NCBI RefSeq assembly: GCF_016086655.4
Contig: NC_052135.2
Span: forward strand, 8,336,363 to 8,400,362
Origin: Lepeophtheirus salmonis
Taxonomy: Eukaryota > Arthropoda > Copepoda > Siphonostomatoida > Caligidae
DNA length: 64,000 bases
Reading direction: 5' to 3'
In this document: in pieces, positions 35,701-46,824 of the stretch
Layout: the number at the start of each line of letters is the position of its first letter
Numbering within the stretch: the first letter of the stretch is position 1
Translations under genes and position numbers: made by a program
The notes under the pieces: model-generated
What the model was told of the DNA's origin: nothing
Databases searched by the model: none
What the model saw: only the letters and a program-made list of their open reading frames with translations

Positions 35701-35789
35701 TTTCTGCATTTTTAATGTAATAGGCTTTTAATCATCTTTTGTTGACTCTATGGCGGTGTTTTGGCTGCTAATTGAAACGATTATATTTA

Positions 35790-35804
35790 ACACACACACA
35801 CACA
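35790..35804 (+). repeat. (CA)n microsatellite
   Basis: Short perfect CA run. Confidence 0.75.
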
Positions 35805-36109
35805 AAAACAACATTGATTGTTTTTGTTACTATACATGGGAGAAATTCCAGACATCTGGAGTGGTAGATTTTTTTGTTAGACCCAGTATAAACGTTTTCT
35901 TCAACACTAGAAAATTTGAAAATGATTTGAAACAAAATACAAAAACTTTTAAGTTGTAATAGGAGATATTAAATTTTGTAATATGCATTATTATTCCAAT
36001 ACAGATATTATTTATTGTAATTGCAATATAGTAATGATATATATAGTGTCAAATCCCCGATATAAGACATTCGGATATAATAAAAATACGATTATTGTCA
36101 ACGTTCTCT

Positions 36110-36270
36110 CATATACCTACCAATTTTTAATTCATAAAATACTTCGCATTCAAAAAACACGACGTAAAAATCGGCATAAAGTCAACTTTTCCCTCCCTTT
36201 TATTTTTTTTTTTGCTATCAACTTCAGAGGAATTCTTCATAAGAATAAAGATTTTTTTCTTCTTTTTTAT
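36110..36270 (+). repeat. Dispersed repeat family F, copy 1
   Basis: Shares 'cggcataaagtcaactttt', 'aaaatacttcgcattcaaaa', 'atcaacttcagaggaatt' and the following A/T-rich tail with 40110-40260 ('cggcattaagtcaactttt', 'cgccttcataggaattta'). Only these two copies were noticed. Confidence 0.5.
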
Positions 36271-36286
36271 AGGTACAAATTGTAAG

Positions 36287-36370
36287 ATGGCGCCAACATT
36301 TTGGCTAGTTGTGTCAGTATTTTGGCTAATCTTTCTAAAGGACTTAGTTCCATCATCTGCAAAAGCTTAA
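36287..36370 (+). other. 27-codon open frame resembling a signal peptide
   Basis: ATGGCG start, then a hydrophobic core (FWLVVSVFWLIFL), a short polar region and SSAKA before a stop at 36368-36370. The layout is that of a secretory signal peptide with an A-x-A-like end, but nothing follows the stop and no donor site is evident. Probably fortuitous or a decayed exon. Confidence 0.2.
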
Positions 36371-37273
36371 AAATGATAATTGGGCCTTCACCGTCCACGA
36401 CCTTTTAATAGTAATAATATGATTTTTGTCTGTACTCTTTCTGAAACAAATTAAATTTCTAATCCATCCAAATAAAGAAAAATTATTTTTGAACTACAAT
36501 CCTATATTAAGGAAGAGGTACATTTAGATAATAAAATATAATATCTAAAAGATAAATAACACGAAAAAGGATAAGTAAGAACCACGTATCTATATCCTTT
36601 TTAGGTACTTTATATCAATACGTTTACATGCACTAATGATTGTACATGATAGAACAGGTTTTTTACCATAACCAGGCAAAATCTTATCTATAGAGACATA
36701 TTGCCAGTTTAAATGTTTCATTCTAACATCAATTGATCCCATCAGCTGCACCAGCTAAGCCAATTTCTTAATGAGCTGTTGATGAGTGAGTAAACATTGT
36801 TTAGGCCCCTCATAATTCATGATAAAGCACAAGATGATTGTTGTTTTTCGCGTTAATCCTTTTTCTGTTTGATGATGAATGAATGTTTTATGACTTATGA
36901 TACAACATACCTTAAAAAGCTTCCCAGGGCCAACGCTAGGTACAACAATCTAAATATAATGATTGGTTGTTGGTATTCTAATTGAACTCTTAATTCCCCT
37001 TCCATCTGCTGACTCATCGTTCTTTAAATTATAATCTTCAGAGATTGTATATTTATTTACATATATTATACATTTTGTTGATGTGTTGTCAATGATTATA
37101 TATCTTATTACTAGTCATAATTATCAAATGAGCCCTTCGCCCCTCATCCCTATTTTACAGGGGGAGATTTTAAGTGCGGAAAATTTTAGGATAATGTATG
37201 TATATTATAACTTATTTCCCGAAATTAATTTAGCAATTCACAAATCTTTTGCTCTTACAAGACATCTCCGGCT
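36371..37273. other. AT-rich intergenic stretch
   Basis: No supported gene. The 5' half of the + strand open frame at 37083-37439 is not recognisable, and its 3' half is the complement of the transposase fragment that follows. Confidence 0.4.
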
Positions 37274-37381
37274 TCAACCTACAGCCTCCAACTGGGCTCT
37301 GAATTTAGCACCAGCCATGATGAGGAACTCATTGTCTATGTTGGCCAATGCCTTGAGAATGGAAGTCCACAAGAAGTCAAC
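37274..37381 (-). pseudogene. Tc1-like transposase C-terminal fragment
   Basis: The minus strand reads, in one uninterrupted frame of 35 codons, a segment ending ILKALANIDNEFL then AGAKFRAQLEAVG and a stop. This fits the closing 'W..ID.EFL...C..FR.RLEAV' of Tc1-like transposases. The rest of the transposase was not recognised upstream (37382-37800). Confidence 0.65.
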
Positions 37382-38206
37382 AGTGATATATGTACGTTTA
37401 TTCGACACTCTCCAAAGAGTTCCTTTGCTCAAAATATAAAGGTCTTAAAAATGTTGTTTATCCCGAAATAAATCCGTTTCCAAGTACTCGATTTGTACAT
37501 AGGCACCATTTAAAATTAACATCAATTTAAGCTCTCTTGCAATTGCAATCTGGAGCTATTTGTGTCCTTGGGCTTGCACCCAGTACAAATAAATGGCCGC
37601 ACGGTGTTCGTATTCAGAGGATATCTCAAGATTTATTTATTTATTCATATAGCCTTGTCAGCTGAATCTGATGAGCACACTTTCATAAACATAGATCTGG
37701 GGTTTGCCAAGATATCAAGGTCTAAACTTGTTCCGGATTTAGAATCCCAGCCTGTATATTATTATGTGCGTATATTCTGTATTCATGAAAGGAGTCCTTA
37801 TTGTTTTCTGAGTCTTGACCTAAGCTGCGGCTAGTACTACTGAGTTGAGAAGTATGATGAACGAATTAAAAAACAGGTGAAACCTGTCAGTGATTTTTGT
37901 TGTTTAGAGGGTGAGAAGAGGAAGAAAGAACCTGGGGTTATTATTATTTATTATGTTTCTGCTTCTATTGTTAAAGGGGAGATCAGTTCACCACATCTCA
38001 ATGTATTTATGTGTGTATTGTACATTTTTATCCATGACACAGATTTTTGTTTCTAAATTCTACAAATATACTTATTTTGTATAGAGTGTGGTCCCCACTT
38101 ACTGTCACAAAAGGAATCTTACTCATGTTTGACTACATAACTCATGTATTTATAAAGGAAATAAGTTCAAATTTAATAGAAAAATTTGCTCATAGTTTTT
38201 ACATCT

Positions 38207-38970
38207 TATTGCTCAAAATGGTCATCATCGGCCTCCACACACAGCTCAACCTCTTCCTTAAGCCAGAACACACCATCTGGTCCCTCACTCCAAGTACACA
38301 ACAATCTTCAAGGCACTTACATAAGCGTAAGGGACCTGTCCAACCTTCCTTTCAATGGCGCCCAGAGGCCATTGTCAAAAGAGTTAAGATCAGGGGAGGA
38401 TTGCTGCCACATTTTTCTCTACCAGAAGTCGGCTTATTGCTTTGCTCAAACCTTTTGGTCTTTATGGTATTGGACATAGCTCTCCATGCTCTTGATGTAG
38501 ATCCTTCACAGCTGTCATGATAGTTGTGTGATGGCACTGCAACTTCTCTGTCATTGATCTCTAGTGTTGTGTCAGTCCAGTTTCATTCGGTCTAGTCTTA
38601 GTCTTTCAGTGCTAAAACTGATTTAAAAAAAGAAGAAATAAAGTTAAGCCCGAACTTCATAAGGACTGATATGCAAGACTGAACTGGACCAGCAGGAGAC
38701 AGAATTGCAGTCTTCAGTCGTAAATAGGGATCGACACAACACTAGTGATCTCCTTGATCGTATCGGGTTCGTATCAGTGAGGATTTTCATTCTATCCATG
38801 AAGTCCGACGTCCACTTTTTCGTGGGAGGAACCCTAGGAAGTCGTCCAACACTTCATTCTGTCTCATACCTGGCTATGGTCCTTGGATTGACTCCCACGA
38901 TTATGGCCATAGTTCAGGATTATACTTGAGCACGAGGGAGATCGATAATCCTCTGTTGAATGGCCTTTCC
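38207..38970 (-). mobile_element. Tc1-like fossil, internally deleted and split by a MITE
   Basis: On the minus strand the N-terminal part lies at about 38970-38745: AIQQRIIDLPRAQV, TMAIIVGVNPRTIARYE, then PPTKKWTSDFMDRMK and TNPIRSRRS, matching the bipartite HTH region ('R..IIDL..A.V...IAK.LGVSR.TI.R', 'P.TKK', 'F..RMK.L.D.NP.RS.RS'). A TIR element (38562-38744) interrupts it. Transposase sequence resumes at about 38561, and SSPDLNSFDNGLWAPLKGR (about 38395-38340), the C-terminal catalytic landmark, appears too early, so the catalytic core is deleted. The end reads VEADDDHFE near 38215. Several frameshifts. Plus-strand frames over it are shadows. Confidence 0.75.
38562..38744. mobile_element. 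183-bp TIR element inserted in the Tc1 fossil, with TSD
   Basis: Starts TAGTGTTGTGTCAGTCC and ends GGATCGACACAACACTA, an inverted repeat of about 16 bp with one or two mismatches. Flanks TTGATCTC (left) and GTGATCTC (right) match at 7 of 8 positions, an 8-bp target duplication. TAGTG termini plus an 8-bp duplication point to a hAT-type MITE. It belongs to the same family as the elements at 30.6, 32.4, 49.8 and 55.7 kb and is younger than the Tc1 copy it interrupts. Confidence 0.8.
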
Positions 38971-40109
38971 TAATGGAAAAAGAGCAAAAGTCAAGATCTA
39001 AAAGTTCTAAAATATCATTGATAGTGTCATAGGGTTTTCAGTTTTCAAATAAAGTGACAATTAGGCTTCACCACACTGTATAAGTTTTAACTTGTATAAT
39101 TATAAGTTAAATATAATAATATTTAGCCTTAGATGTTGTGAGTATAATGAAATAATACAATATTCCTAAGTTATTCCCAACCTTTTGATCGTTGCGTATC
39201 CCCTAGGAGTTTTGGACTAATTTCGTTCGAATATTTGGGTCTAGGATTTGTTTTAAAAACATTTTATTGATGATTTTTTTTTAAATATTGAAATACATTT
39301 TTTCATGACCTTCGCTTAACCTTAGACAATGCACCCTCCGAGCCCCATTTACGAATAACTCCCTTAGAAGGTCATTGGTGTATTTTTTGAGATTTTTGAA
39401 AATCAAAATTGATTGATAATTGTAATCTGCGGAACATTATAAAGTTCTTTCATATGTTCACACTTCAATATCCCATAAATACATAATAAATTATATGTAA
39501 TTTTAATAGATCAAAAATTCAATAGCATCAAACTATTTTATATTTGTTGATTAATGACAGATATTATAATTATATAATACATTATAAGAGAAGTAGATTG
39601 CAACTACCGCAATCTCTGTATACAAGTGTCAACTCGTACAAAACCGCAGGTTGTACAATACATAAACCTACATACAACAATTGCTCCTCGCATTTTCTTC
39701 TCTCCTGGATAGATAATAGCTCATACTAACATGTCATTCCAATTTCACTCATACTATTCTAGCATTACGACCAAGTCATGATGAGCTCTTTTTAAAAATA
39801 AGAATGTGTAATCCCTGTCGTCGTCTCCTGATTATTTCTCACATAATAATAGTACATATGTGTGTGTTTGTGTGAATATAATTTGTCAAACTTTTTTGTC
39901 TCTTTCTCTCTCTCCTTTTTCTGGGTCATTCACCCCCTTACCCCTGCATTATTTATATACTTACATATGTATATTGTATGTGTACTCATAAACCCTCGAA
40001 GCTATGTATATGTGTGCTGTGACAACATAAAAATCAATTTATTTTTACTTTATAAAAGGCCAATATTTCAGAAATGCGATCAAATCTGGTTATAGTAGAC
40101 AAAAAGTTA
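38971..40109. other. Intergenic stretch with faint repeat remnants
   Basis: 39185-39370 ('cccaaccttttgatcgttgc', 'tatcccctaggag', 'gcaccctccgagcccca') resembles the terminal region of hAT elements that start 'cagtggttcccaacc', but I cannot place both ends. 39430-39670 resembles the left part of family A ('atagatcaaaaattcaatag', 'gtcaactcgtacaaaaccgc'). No gene. Confidence 0.35.
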
Positions 40110-40260
40110 TCACAGATTTGTATTTTTTACTACATAAAATACTTTGTAGAGAAGAAATACAAAATCGGCATTAAGTCAACTTTTCCTCCCCTTTTTTGGT
40201 AACGCCTTCATAGGAATTTATTCTAAGTAGAAAACGAAGCTTGTGCTAATGTTTTTGTTC
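40110..40260 (+). repeat. Dispersed repeat family F, copy 2
   Basis: See the match to 36110-36270. The sequence after 40260 diverges. Confidence 0.5.
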
Positions 40261-40449
40261 TAAAAGACAAGCTAGAAATCCTTTATTATTTGTCAAAGAC
40301 AGATTTTAATTAAAGACTGGTTGCCTCGAAATGAGGATTTTTAGAATGACTCATTTACATATATCTAAGAATCCAAAAATTGTGGGTTTTTTAAAATGTA
40401 CTTCGGATTTAAGGAAAATTCTGATATACAGAACAGATTCATTTATCAA

Positions 40450-41080
40450 GACTTACTGTATATTTGAGTCAACTATAGGCATTGTATTCAAATTTGTGAG
40501 ATGAGTGAAGTTACCCAATAATTTTAACTATACTTTAGAACACTAAAAATTTGGAACCAAAGTGTTGTCAGAGCATCATATTCATCGTGCTTATACATCA
40601 TATTTTTCTTGTAATTTTATGTAAGTAATAATCTTAATATTTTTTGATTTCTTTCACTCCAATCTTAATATATACATGGATTTTTTTTTGTTTTTTTTTT
40701 TGTTAATTTTCTCTCTTCTTTTTTATTACAATTGCCCAATTTAAAGTAAAAATATTAATAATTATTAAGTTCAAGTCAATTCAATAGTGGATAGTTGTCT
40801 ATGTCCTAAAAAAGTTTGGGAACCTTTATTTGATTTTAAAAATACTACTTAATTCGGCACGGTTATGGCCTCTTTTATATAAAATATATCAATTTCTCCC
40901 TCTGATATTGTTATGATCAATTTTGTCTACTTGCTATTTGTGACACACCCAAAGGGTTAATAAGAATTTTTTGTTAATAGAAAATGAGGATAATTTATAT
41001 AAGAATATAAAGGAAATCTACACTCAATTTAGATAAAAATCATTCTAGCTTGTTTTTGTCTTGACGGGCCACATGTGTGT
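40450..41080 (+). repeat. Dispersed repeat family A copy
   Basis: Carries 'gagtcaactataggcattgt', 'gtgagatgagtgaagttac', 'gtgacacacccaaagggttaat', 'aaatctacactcaattt' and 'cttgacgggccacatgtg'. About 230 bp of unrelated sequence (around 40560-40790) separates the left and right halves, so this copy is itself interrupted. Confidence 0.65.
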
Positions 41081-42071
41081 ACACGCCACAGAATTGTTAC
41101 TGAGTCATCAATTAAATAAAATGTTGATATGATGTTATTATTAGTTTTTGGTCCTTTCTGAAGGCTAAGAAGGAGTGAGGAGGGAGTTGAAATAGAATCA
41201 GCCAATGTTATTAGAGCCCTATTAAGCAACAAGAAAGTCGTAGAGCAAGCACAGCAAATTGACTAAGTAACTCATTCTCTTTCTGGTGACGTAATTGAGA
41301 GCATTAATACATAAAAAACAAATGAATGTAGTGATTGATTTCTTATCTATCATTACTATATAGGGATTCATATGACGTCATCCGTTGTGTTATTAAATAT
41401 TCAGGGAGAACCTACAATCGTTGCTGACTAACCTTGTTATAAGAACATTGGAATGAGCAGCCTTTTTATATTTGTTGTTTTGTCGTCCTCGTTGTCTTCT
41501 TAAAATAATAATAAAAATGTAATACCTAATGTTGAATAGATTGTGTATATGATTGTAATTTATTTATTCCTGCTTCTTGAAATAAGAAAGAAAAACAATA
41601 AACAACAGTTAAGAAGGCCCCTCTCTGGTCATTCAGGTTTGAACTGTTGTTAATGTTTTTTTTGGGGGGTTTTTTCCCCCTCACTGTAAGTATATGTATA
41701 TGTAGGAAATATTTTGTTCTGTGTTGTACATATCTTTATCGTTCCTTCGAGATGCAAATGACGATAAAAAATGGGAAGAGCTTAAACTGCATGTTAATAA
41801 TACACAGGTGGTTTGGTCCTTCTGATAAGTTAATTAATTAGCGCCAATGGTAATTTAGACAGATCTATTACCATGAACCACTCTTATCTATCTTCGTCTA
41901 CCCCATTCTTATGAATTCATACCTTTTCATTTGAAAATCTTGAACAAACGACTCCTACTGTAATCTTTATGTCCAGGGATCTCATAACGAGGTTATCATG
42001 CCTCACTCGGTGAATATCATCTCCTTGAATGGAAAGATCGTTCATAGTACAAATGCCCGTTAACATCAAAG
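41081..42071. other. Intergenic stretch without supported gene
   Basis: No family motif in the short frames present. Sequence immediately before 42072 probably belongs to the same Tc1-like copy but is too decayed to read. Confidence 0.4.
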
Positions 42072-42158
42072 TCTGTGGCAGTGAATAAGGAGTGGGTCAC
42101 CTTCCAGTACCGCTTGTAGGCTGTCATAACCGCCAATGACAGCCAAGTTGACAAATAA
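42072..42158 (+). pseudogene. Tc1-like transposase C-terminal fragment
   Basis: One frame of 29 codons with a single internal stop reads SVAVNKEWVTFQYRL, stop, AVITANDSQVDK, stop. Compare the Tc1 ending 'LK.AVNKEWA......VC..FR.RLEAVI.ANGG.ID'. About ten residues between EW and RL are deleted. A very short but well-ordered match. Confidence 0.6.
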
Positions 42159-42239
42159 TGTTTCTGTATATATATTGAATAAATGGTTATTTTATATCTA
42201 ACATGTTTGAGTTAATTTGACTTTATTTCATATTTACTT

Positions 42240-42960
42240 TTTATTTATTTGTTTGGTTTCGACTAGCGGCTTAAAAAAGCCCAATATTATCGACTCATGA
42301 TAAAATTTAATGAAATAATGTGGTAAAATGAAATGATATAATGTGGTGTGGAATTAAATTAGATGTGGATTATTTTTTTAAAGTCTCTTAAAACTGCAGA
42401 GTGAAGACGTTGTTCTCACCTCTTTGGGGATGCTGTTCCATATCCGTCTAGTTCGATTAAAAAAGCTATGTTGGAGGTAATTAGTATTTGCCGATGTCTG
42501 AACTAAGTAAAAATCAGAAGACAACCTAGTTCTGTACACCTTACTACTTACTTTGGGCTTGATATTACAATGAGTCAGTCCATTAATAACTTTAAACATC
42601 ATAACCACATCTTGAGGTTTCCTCCTCTTTTCAAGCGAATACAGCCCGACTAGATTTAAACCAACCTCAAAGGATATATCGCCGCATATTATATTAATAA
42701 AGCGTTTCTGTATATTTTCAAGAGCTCTGATTTCCTTTCTATACAATGGATTCCACAACTGAGAAACGTAGTTTAAAATAGGCATAACATATGCGTCATA
42801 AAGCTTCTTCATTAGCTTCATATTTCTGGGTTTAAAACTCCTTTTAATAACCCCAAGCGCTCTGTTTGCTTTTTTAACAATATTGTAAATGTGAGTGCTG
42901 AATTTCATATTAGAAGATGTCAGCACTCCAAGATCCTTTAAGACACCCACATTCAAATGA
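42240..42960 (-). mobile_element. 5'-truncated non-LTR retrotransposon (LINE)
   Basis: A 192-codon open frame on the minus strand (42956-42378) begins near KDLGVLTSSNMKFSTHI and contains ANRALGVIKRSF, LYDAYVMPILNYVSQLWNPL, LENIQKRF and, near the end, FFNRTRRIWNSIPKEV followed by SFKRL and a stop. This is the conserved region after the reverse-transcriptase palm/thumb in Jockey/CR1-type LINEs ('KDLGV..D..LKF..HI', 'Y...V.P.LEYA..VW.P', 'FF..R....WN.LP..V'). The frame is intact, so the insertion is comparatively recent. About 140 bp follow the stop, ending near an AAATAAATAAA tail (about 42240). The endonuclease and most of the RT domain are missing, as expected for 5' truncation. Confidence 0.8.
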
Positions 42961-43539
42961 ATTAGGGCGTAAGGTGGGTCAAGACTTATTCACTACCAGA
43001 TAGAAGGGGCTTTAAAATTTCGGTTGTTTTTGATAAGGCGGACTCCTTGATTTGAAGATCATTATTAAGGAATGAAATAACCTTACAAATTGCTATAAAT
43101 TCATATTTCCCCTTTTGAATGAATCAGATAAAGTCTAATAGATAGTATGTAGAGATACTATGTACATATGTAGTAATATTATTAATATTTATTATATTTA
43201 ATAATGTATATATCAATCCATAAAACATCTGGTGCTGCTCTAGTAGTACATATCAGGTATTTGGGGTGGGTGACTCTATTTTTATACATATATATAGGTA
43301 TATCTAGAACAACATTTGATGAAAATAAAAAACTACAATATTTGATCAAATTTAATTAATGGTTGGCTCAGCGTTGGAATGTACCTTTTTCTGCCATACT
43401 GGGGGGGAGGAGGGGAGATATTATTGAGGTCAGCTATAATTATAGTTATTGATTGGTTGTTGCTAAGAGTTGCAGTGTGTGTAGTGAATTGATGAATGAT
43501 GCCCCGTTAACATAAAAGGAAGCTAGAAGGATTTTTCTC
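42961..43539. other. Intergenic stretch without supported gene
   Basis: The minus strand continues open for some codons upstream of the LINE but without RT similarity. Otherwise AT-rich with a G-run at 43401-43414. Confidence 0.35.
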
Positions 43540-44640
43540 AAAATTGAGTGTGAATTACATTTGTATTATTCGACTAATTATCCTCCATTTTTCATCGACT
43601 AAGTATTCTTATTAACCCTTTGAAGGCACTGCAAATGACACTTGAAGTAGTCAAAATCATTCGTTGCATCAACAGGAGCAAATTAACCACCTTATTAATG
43701 AAAAGAAAGCTCTTAGTTACAGTTAATCCTTTTGGATACTCAACTCATTTCAGTAATTTGGATATAAAGCCCATAATTTAACGAAATATATATATATTAA
43801 TTATTTTGCTATGCAGTACCATAATCACGGTTTTTATATTAGGGGGTCTGATAGGAGTGACCATAAATGATTCCTCATCCATAAAGCCGATATATACTAC
43901 AATTGAAAAAATACTTTCTGGCCCGGTGAATTATATATGTACTATATATATAATGTGAAAACATAAATTGGGCATTGGTGCCCAGTTACCACTAAAGGAA
44001 CTTTTAATGATTTTCTCAAAATTGAAGAAGAATTTTTAAATACGTGAAATTGTGTTTATGTTTGGTGTGTGTGTTATTACTATTTAGAATTAAGTAAAAT
44101 ATGTTTTTGAGGGGTAGTTATGTACATTTGTATTCTTGGACGAATTATCGTCAATTTTTATGAAAAAAGTATTTTTATTAACACTTTTGGGTGTGTCGTA
44201 AATTGCTCTACTTTAAGTAGCCAAAATTGATCATCCCAATAAAATAATGATAAATTGACATATTTATTGGAATGGGGCCTAATCAGGACCAACATCAGTC
44301 TGTATAATCAAATAAAAGTTCTGTTATTGCTATAAGTCTTGGGTATCTACACTTATCCCTCAAATTTTAATATAAATCCTATATTTCACTCAAATACTTA
44401 CATGTCATGTTAAAAAAAAAAATAGGGATTTTGTTCTAGGTTATTTTTATGTTGACACATCGCATATATCTGCAATGTTACATTGCATACGAATTGTCTA
44501 ATGTTTGAACTGTCCCTGCAGCCAGGAACCGTTACAACACTTCAAAAAATATATCAAATCTAAGTTAAAAATTAAACATTTGCAGCACTTTATTTTTGTT
44601 CGTGGTAGTTTTATCCTGACGAGCCACACATTGTGTGTGT
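43540..44640 (-). repeat. Inverted family A copies, at least two
   Basis: Reverse-complement family A blocks appear at 43540-43790 ('attgagtgtgaattacattt', 'ttaaccctttgaaggcac', 'gatataaagcccataattta') and again at about 44090-44460 ('cttttgggtgtgtcgtaaatt', 'atcctatatttcactcaaat') and 44580-44640 ('cctgacgagccacaca'). Between them lies the subterminal block also seen at 61.7 kb ('cataatcacggtttttatat', 'gggggtctgataggagtgac'). Confidence 0.6.
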
Positions 44641-44821
44641 TTAGAATCTTCTTTTTTTTTTAGAGATGTGGTAAAAGTAAACTATAAAAATAAAGGGCCT
44701 TTGTTACACTAGAGTGACAAATGAATGAACTTGGGAAAGAGGAAGAAGTATCAAACCTACCTATGTACATAACTACCCCTCAAAAACATATTTTACTTAA
44801 TTCTAAATACTAATAGTAATA

Positions 44822-44838
44822 ACACACACACACACACC
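44822..44838 (+). repeat. (CA)n microsatellite
   Basis: Perfect AC/CA run. Confidence 0.8.
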
Positions 44839-45078
44839 AAACATAAACACAATTTCACGTATTTAAAAAGAAGAAGAGGAATGGAATGCGACCTCTGATT
44901 CTTCTTTTTATGTTATTTTATGAGACTGAGCGCCCGAAAAATATATATATTTATAGGGCCTTATTTTCATGCAACTATGCCGTGCCTGTATATATATATA
45001 TGTATCTATATACTTTTGAGGATGTGGATGATGAGTTTGAAGGAAGGATTATGAGAGAAGAAGTGAGGGTAACTAAGT

Positions 45079-45152
45079 AAGAAGAAGAAGAAGAGGAAGA
45101 AAACTTGACATTCCAATGTAGGAGGAGGCCACCAAGAAGAAGAAGAAGAAGA
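45079..45152 (+). repeat. (GAA)n microsatellite, two blocks
   Basis: AAG/GAA runs at about 45079-45109 and 45133-45152, separated by 'ttgacattccaatgtaggagg' and related GA-rich sequence. Confidence 0.8.
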
Positions 45153-45444
45153 GGAAAGGGGTTAAAGAGAGTGGCTCAAGGACAATCTTCTCGATACTTC
45201 AAATAATATTAATGTTACATGATAATAAATGTAACCTTTTGAACACCTATCTCTTGCAAATCATGCCTTGCCTATGCTTTGATCAGGCTCTTCTTCCCTC
45301 CTTTATTGTGTTATAAATAGTGTTGTTCACTAAATTAATACTCTGCTCCAGGTGTGTCGTTGGAGTAGCTTGGAGTTTATGAAAGAAAATTAATAATTTG
45401 CAAGAAATACATATTCATTGTTAATGGAAATATGTTTTCCCATT

Positions 45445-45609
45445 TTATTTTTCAATGACTCTTGCCTTAGCCTTTATGAAAGCCTCCACTTGACATCGGA
45501 AGGCCTTGCAAAATTTTATATGTCGGACTGTCTCAACAGATCTAAATATTGCTGGATCTTCAATCCTCCTGTCAATTTGCGTTCATACGTAGTAGTCGAG
45601 CGAGTTTAG
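45445..45609 (-). pseudogene. Tc1-like transposase C-terminal fragment
   Basis: A single minus-strand frame of 55 codons reads LNSLDYYV, an in-frame TGA where Trp is expected, then TQIDRRI, SVETVRHI and CKAFRCQVEAFIKAKARVIE before a TAA at 45445-45447. This is the 'DLNPLDYYVW' to 'CKAFR.RVEA.I.AKGG.IE' end of a Tc1-like transposase, with the segment between shortened by roughly 10 codons. The TGG-to-TGA change is the only nonsense lesion visible. The residues before LNSLD do not match, so the copy is truncated. Confidence 0.7.
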
Positions 45610-45689
45610 TCTCATCTCCTTCTTATAAAATCTGACAGACTATATTTTTGCTCATGTACGCCTGTACTGCGTCTGACTACGTGTGCGAG

Positions 45690-45839
45690 TTGGAACCATC
45701 TTGATTAAATGTGTAAATGTATGGAAGGCATCGATGGGAAGAAGTGTGTAGTAGAGTTACAATTAGACTAAGTTGAAAAATTAAATTAAAAATCAGAAAA
45801 ATATCTTGATAAAGTTGGAAACTTTTCAGACCACTCTCG
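45690..45839 (+). mobile_element. Mariner element right end
   Basis: Ends CAGACCACTCTCG followed by TA, the same right terminus as the element ending at 30238. Upstream, 'gatgggaagaagtgtgtag' corresponds to the RWE...V tail of mariner transposase, and 'gttggaaacttttcagacc' is shared with the 30.2 kb copy. The left end is missing. Confidence 0.65.
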
Positions 45840-46824
45840 TAAATGTAGGGTATATATATATTATTTTTTTTGACATACCTACTTTTTTTTAAAGGCCCAT
45901 ATATGTTTTTTTTTTTTGTGGGGGGGAGGGCAAAGGATATTACTCTAGCCCTGAATGTATCTATATTCAACTATGCAGGACATAAATACATCGTCCTTCC
46001 TGATAAAACTTGAAGGAGGGAAGACAAATATGAAATAACCCATCATGTTTGTAGTTTTATATCTTTCTTTTTGTGAGTGGGAATTGCATCATGGAGTCGT
46101 CGTCTTAAAATATGTAAGGGAAGGAGTGTTGAAGAATGTGTATTGTAGTAGGTATGTGAGTTTTACTACAAACTTCTAAGTATCAGCACCACCACCTTGG
46201 GTTCTCCTCTCTATTGTGCTGATTCTTTCATCTCTTTCTCTGTATAAAAAGGTACATTTTGTGACATCCTTATGTCAATAGTATCCTTCTTCCTCTTCTC
46301 CAAGTAGGAAATTACACCATGGCTTGGTTGATTACTGTTTTTTTTTTGTTTTTTTTTGTACAATTTTAATTACATATGTATAATATTATATTCCTTGGTT
46401 TCTTCGACGGAAATGAGATCAATTAAAAGAGTGAGTGTCTTTTTCTATGTATAATGTTAATTATATGTATACATAAAGAGGAAGGAAGGAAGAGGATTGT
46501 GTATTATAAGTTCATACAAAGGTTGACATTAGGAGTATTAAAGTATGTATTTGCTCAAATATTGTTATTGTGATAGTCATTACTTCTTATTGAATTCCTT
46601 CGTGTAGATTGTAGTTATTACTTCTAACGACATTGTAAAGAGTCATTTGTCAATGAAAAATCTGATAAAATAAATATTGCGCAGTAGGGTTGCGTTTTGT
46701 TTTAGGCGGCCATGCCTACTAGGGTTTTGTGATTCCCTGGTACTTATCGGGGTTTTAATGTGAATTATGGGAAATTTTAAATTTAATTATTTCATAATAT
46801 AAGTATATATACATATTATATATA

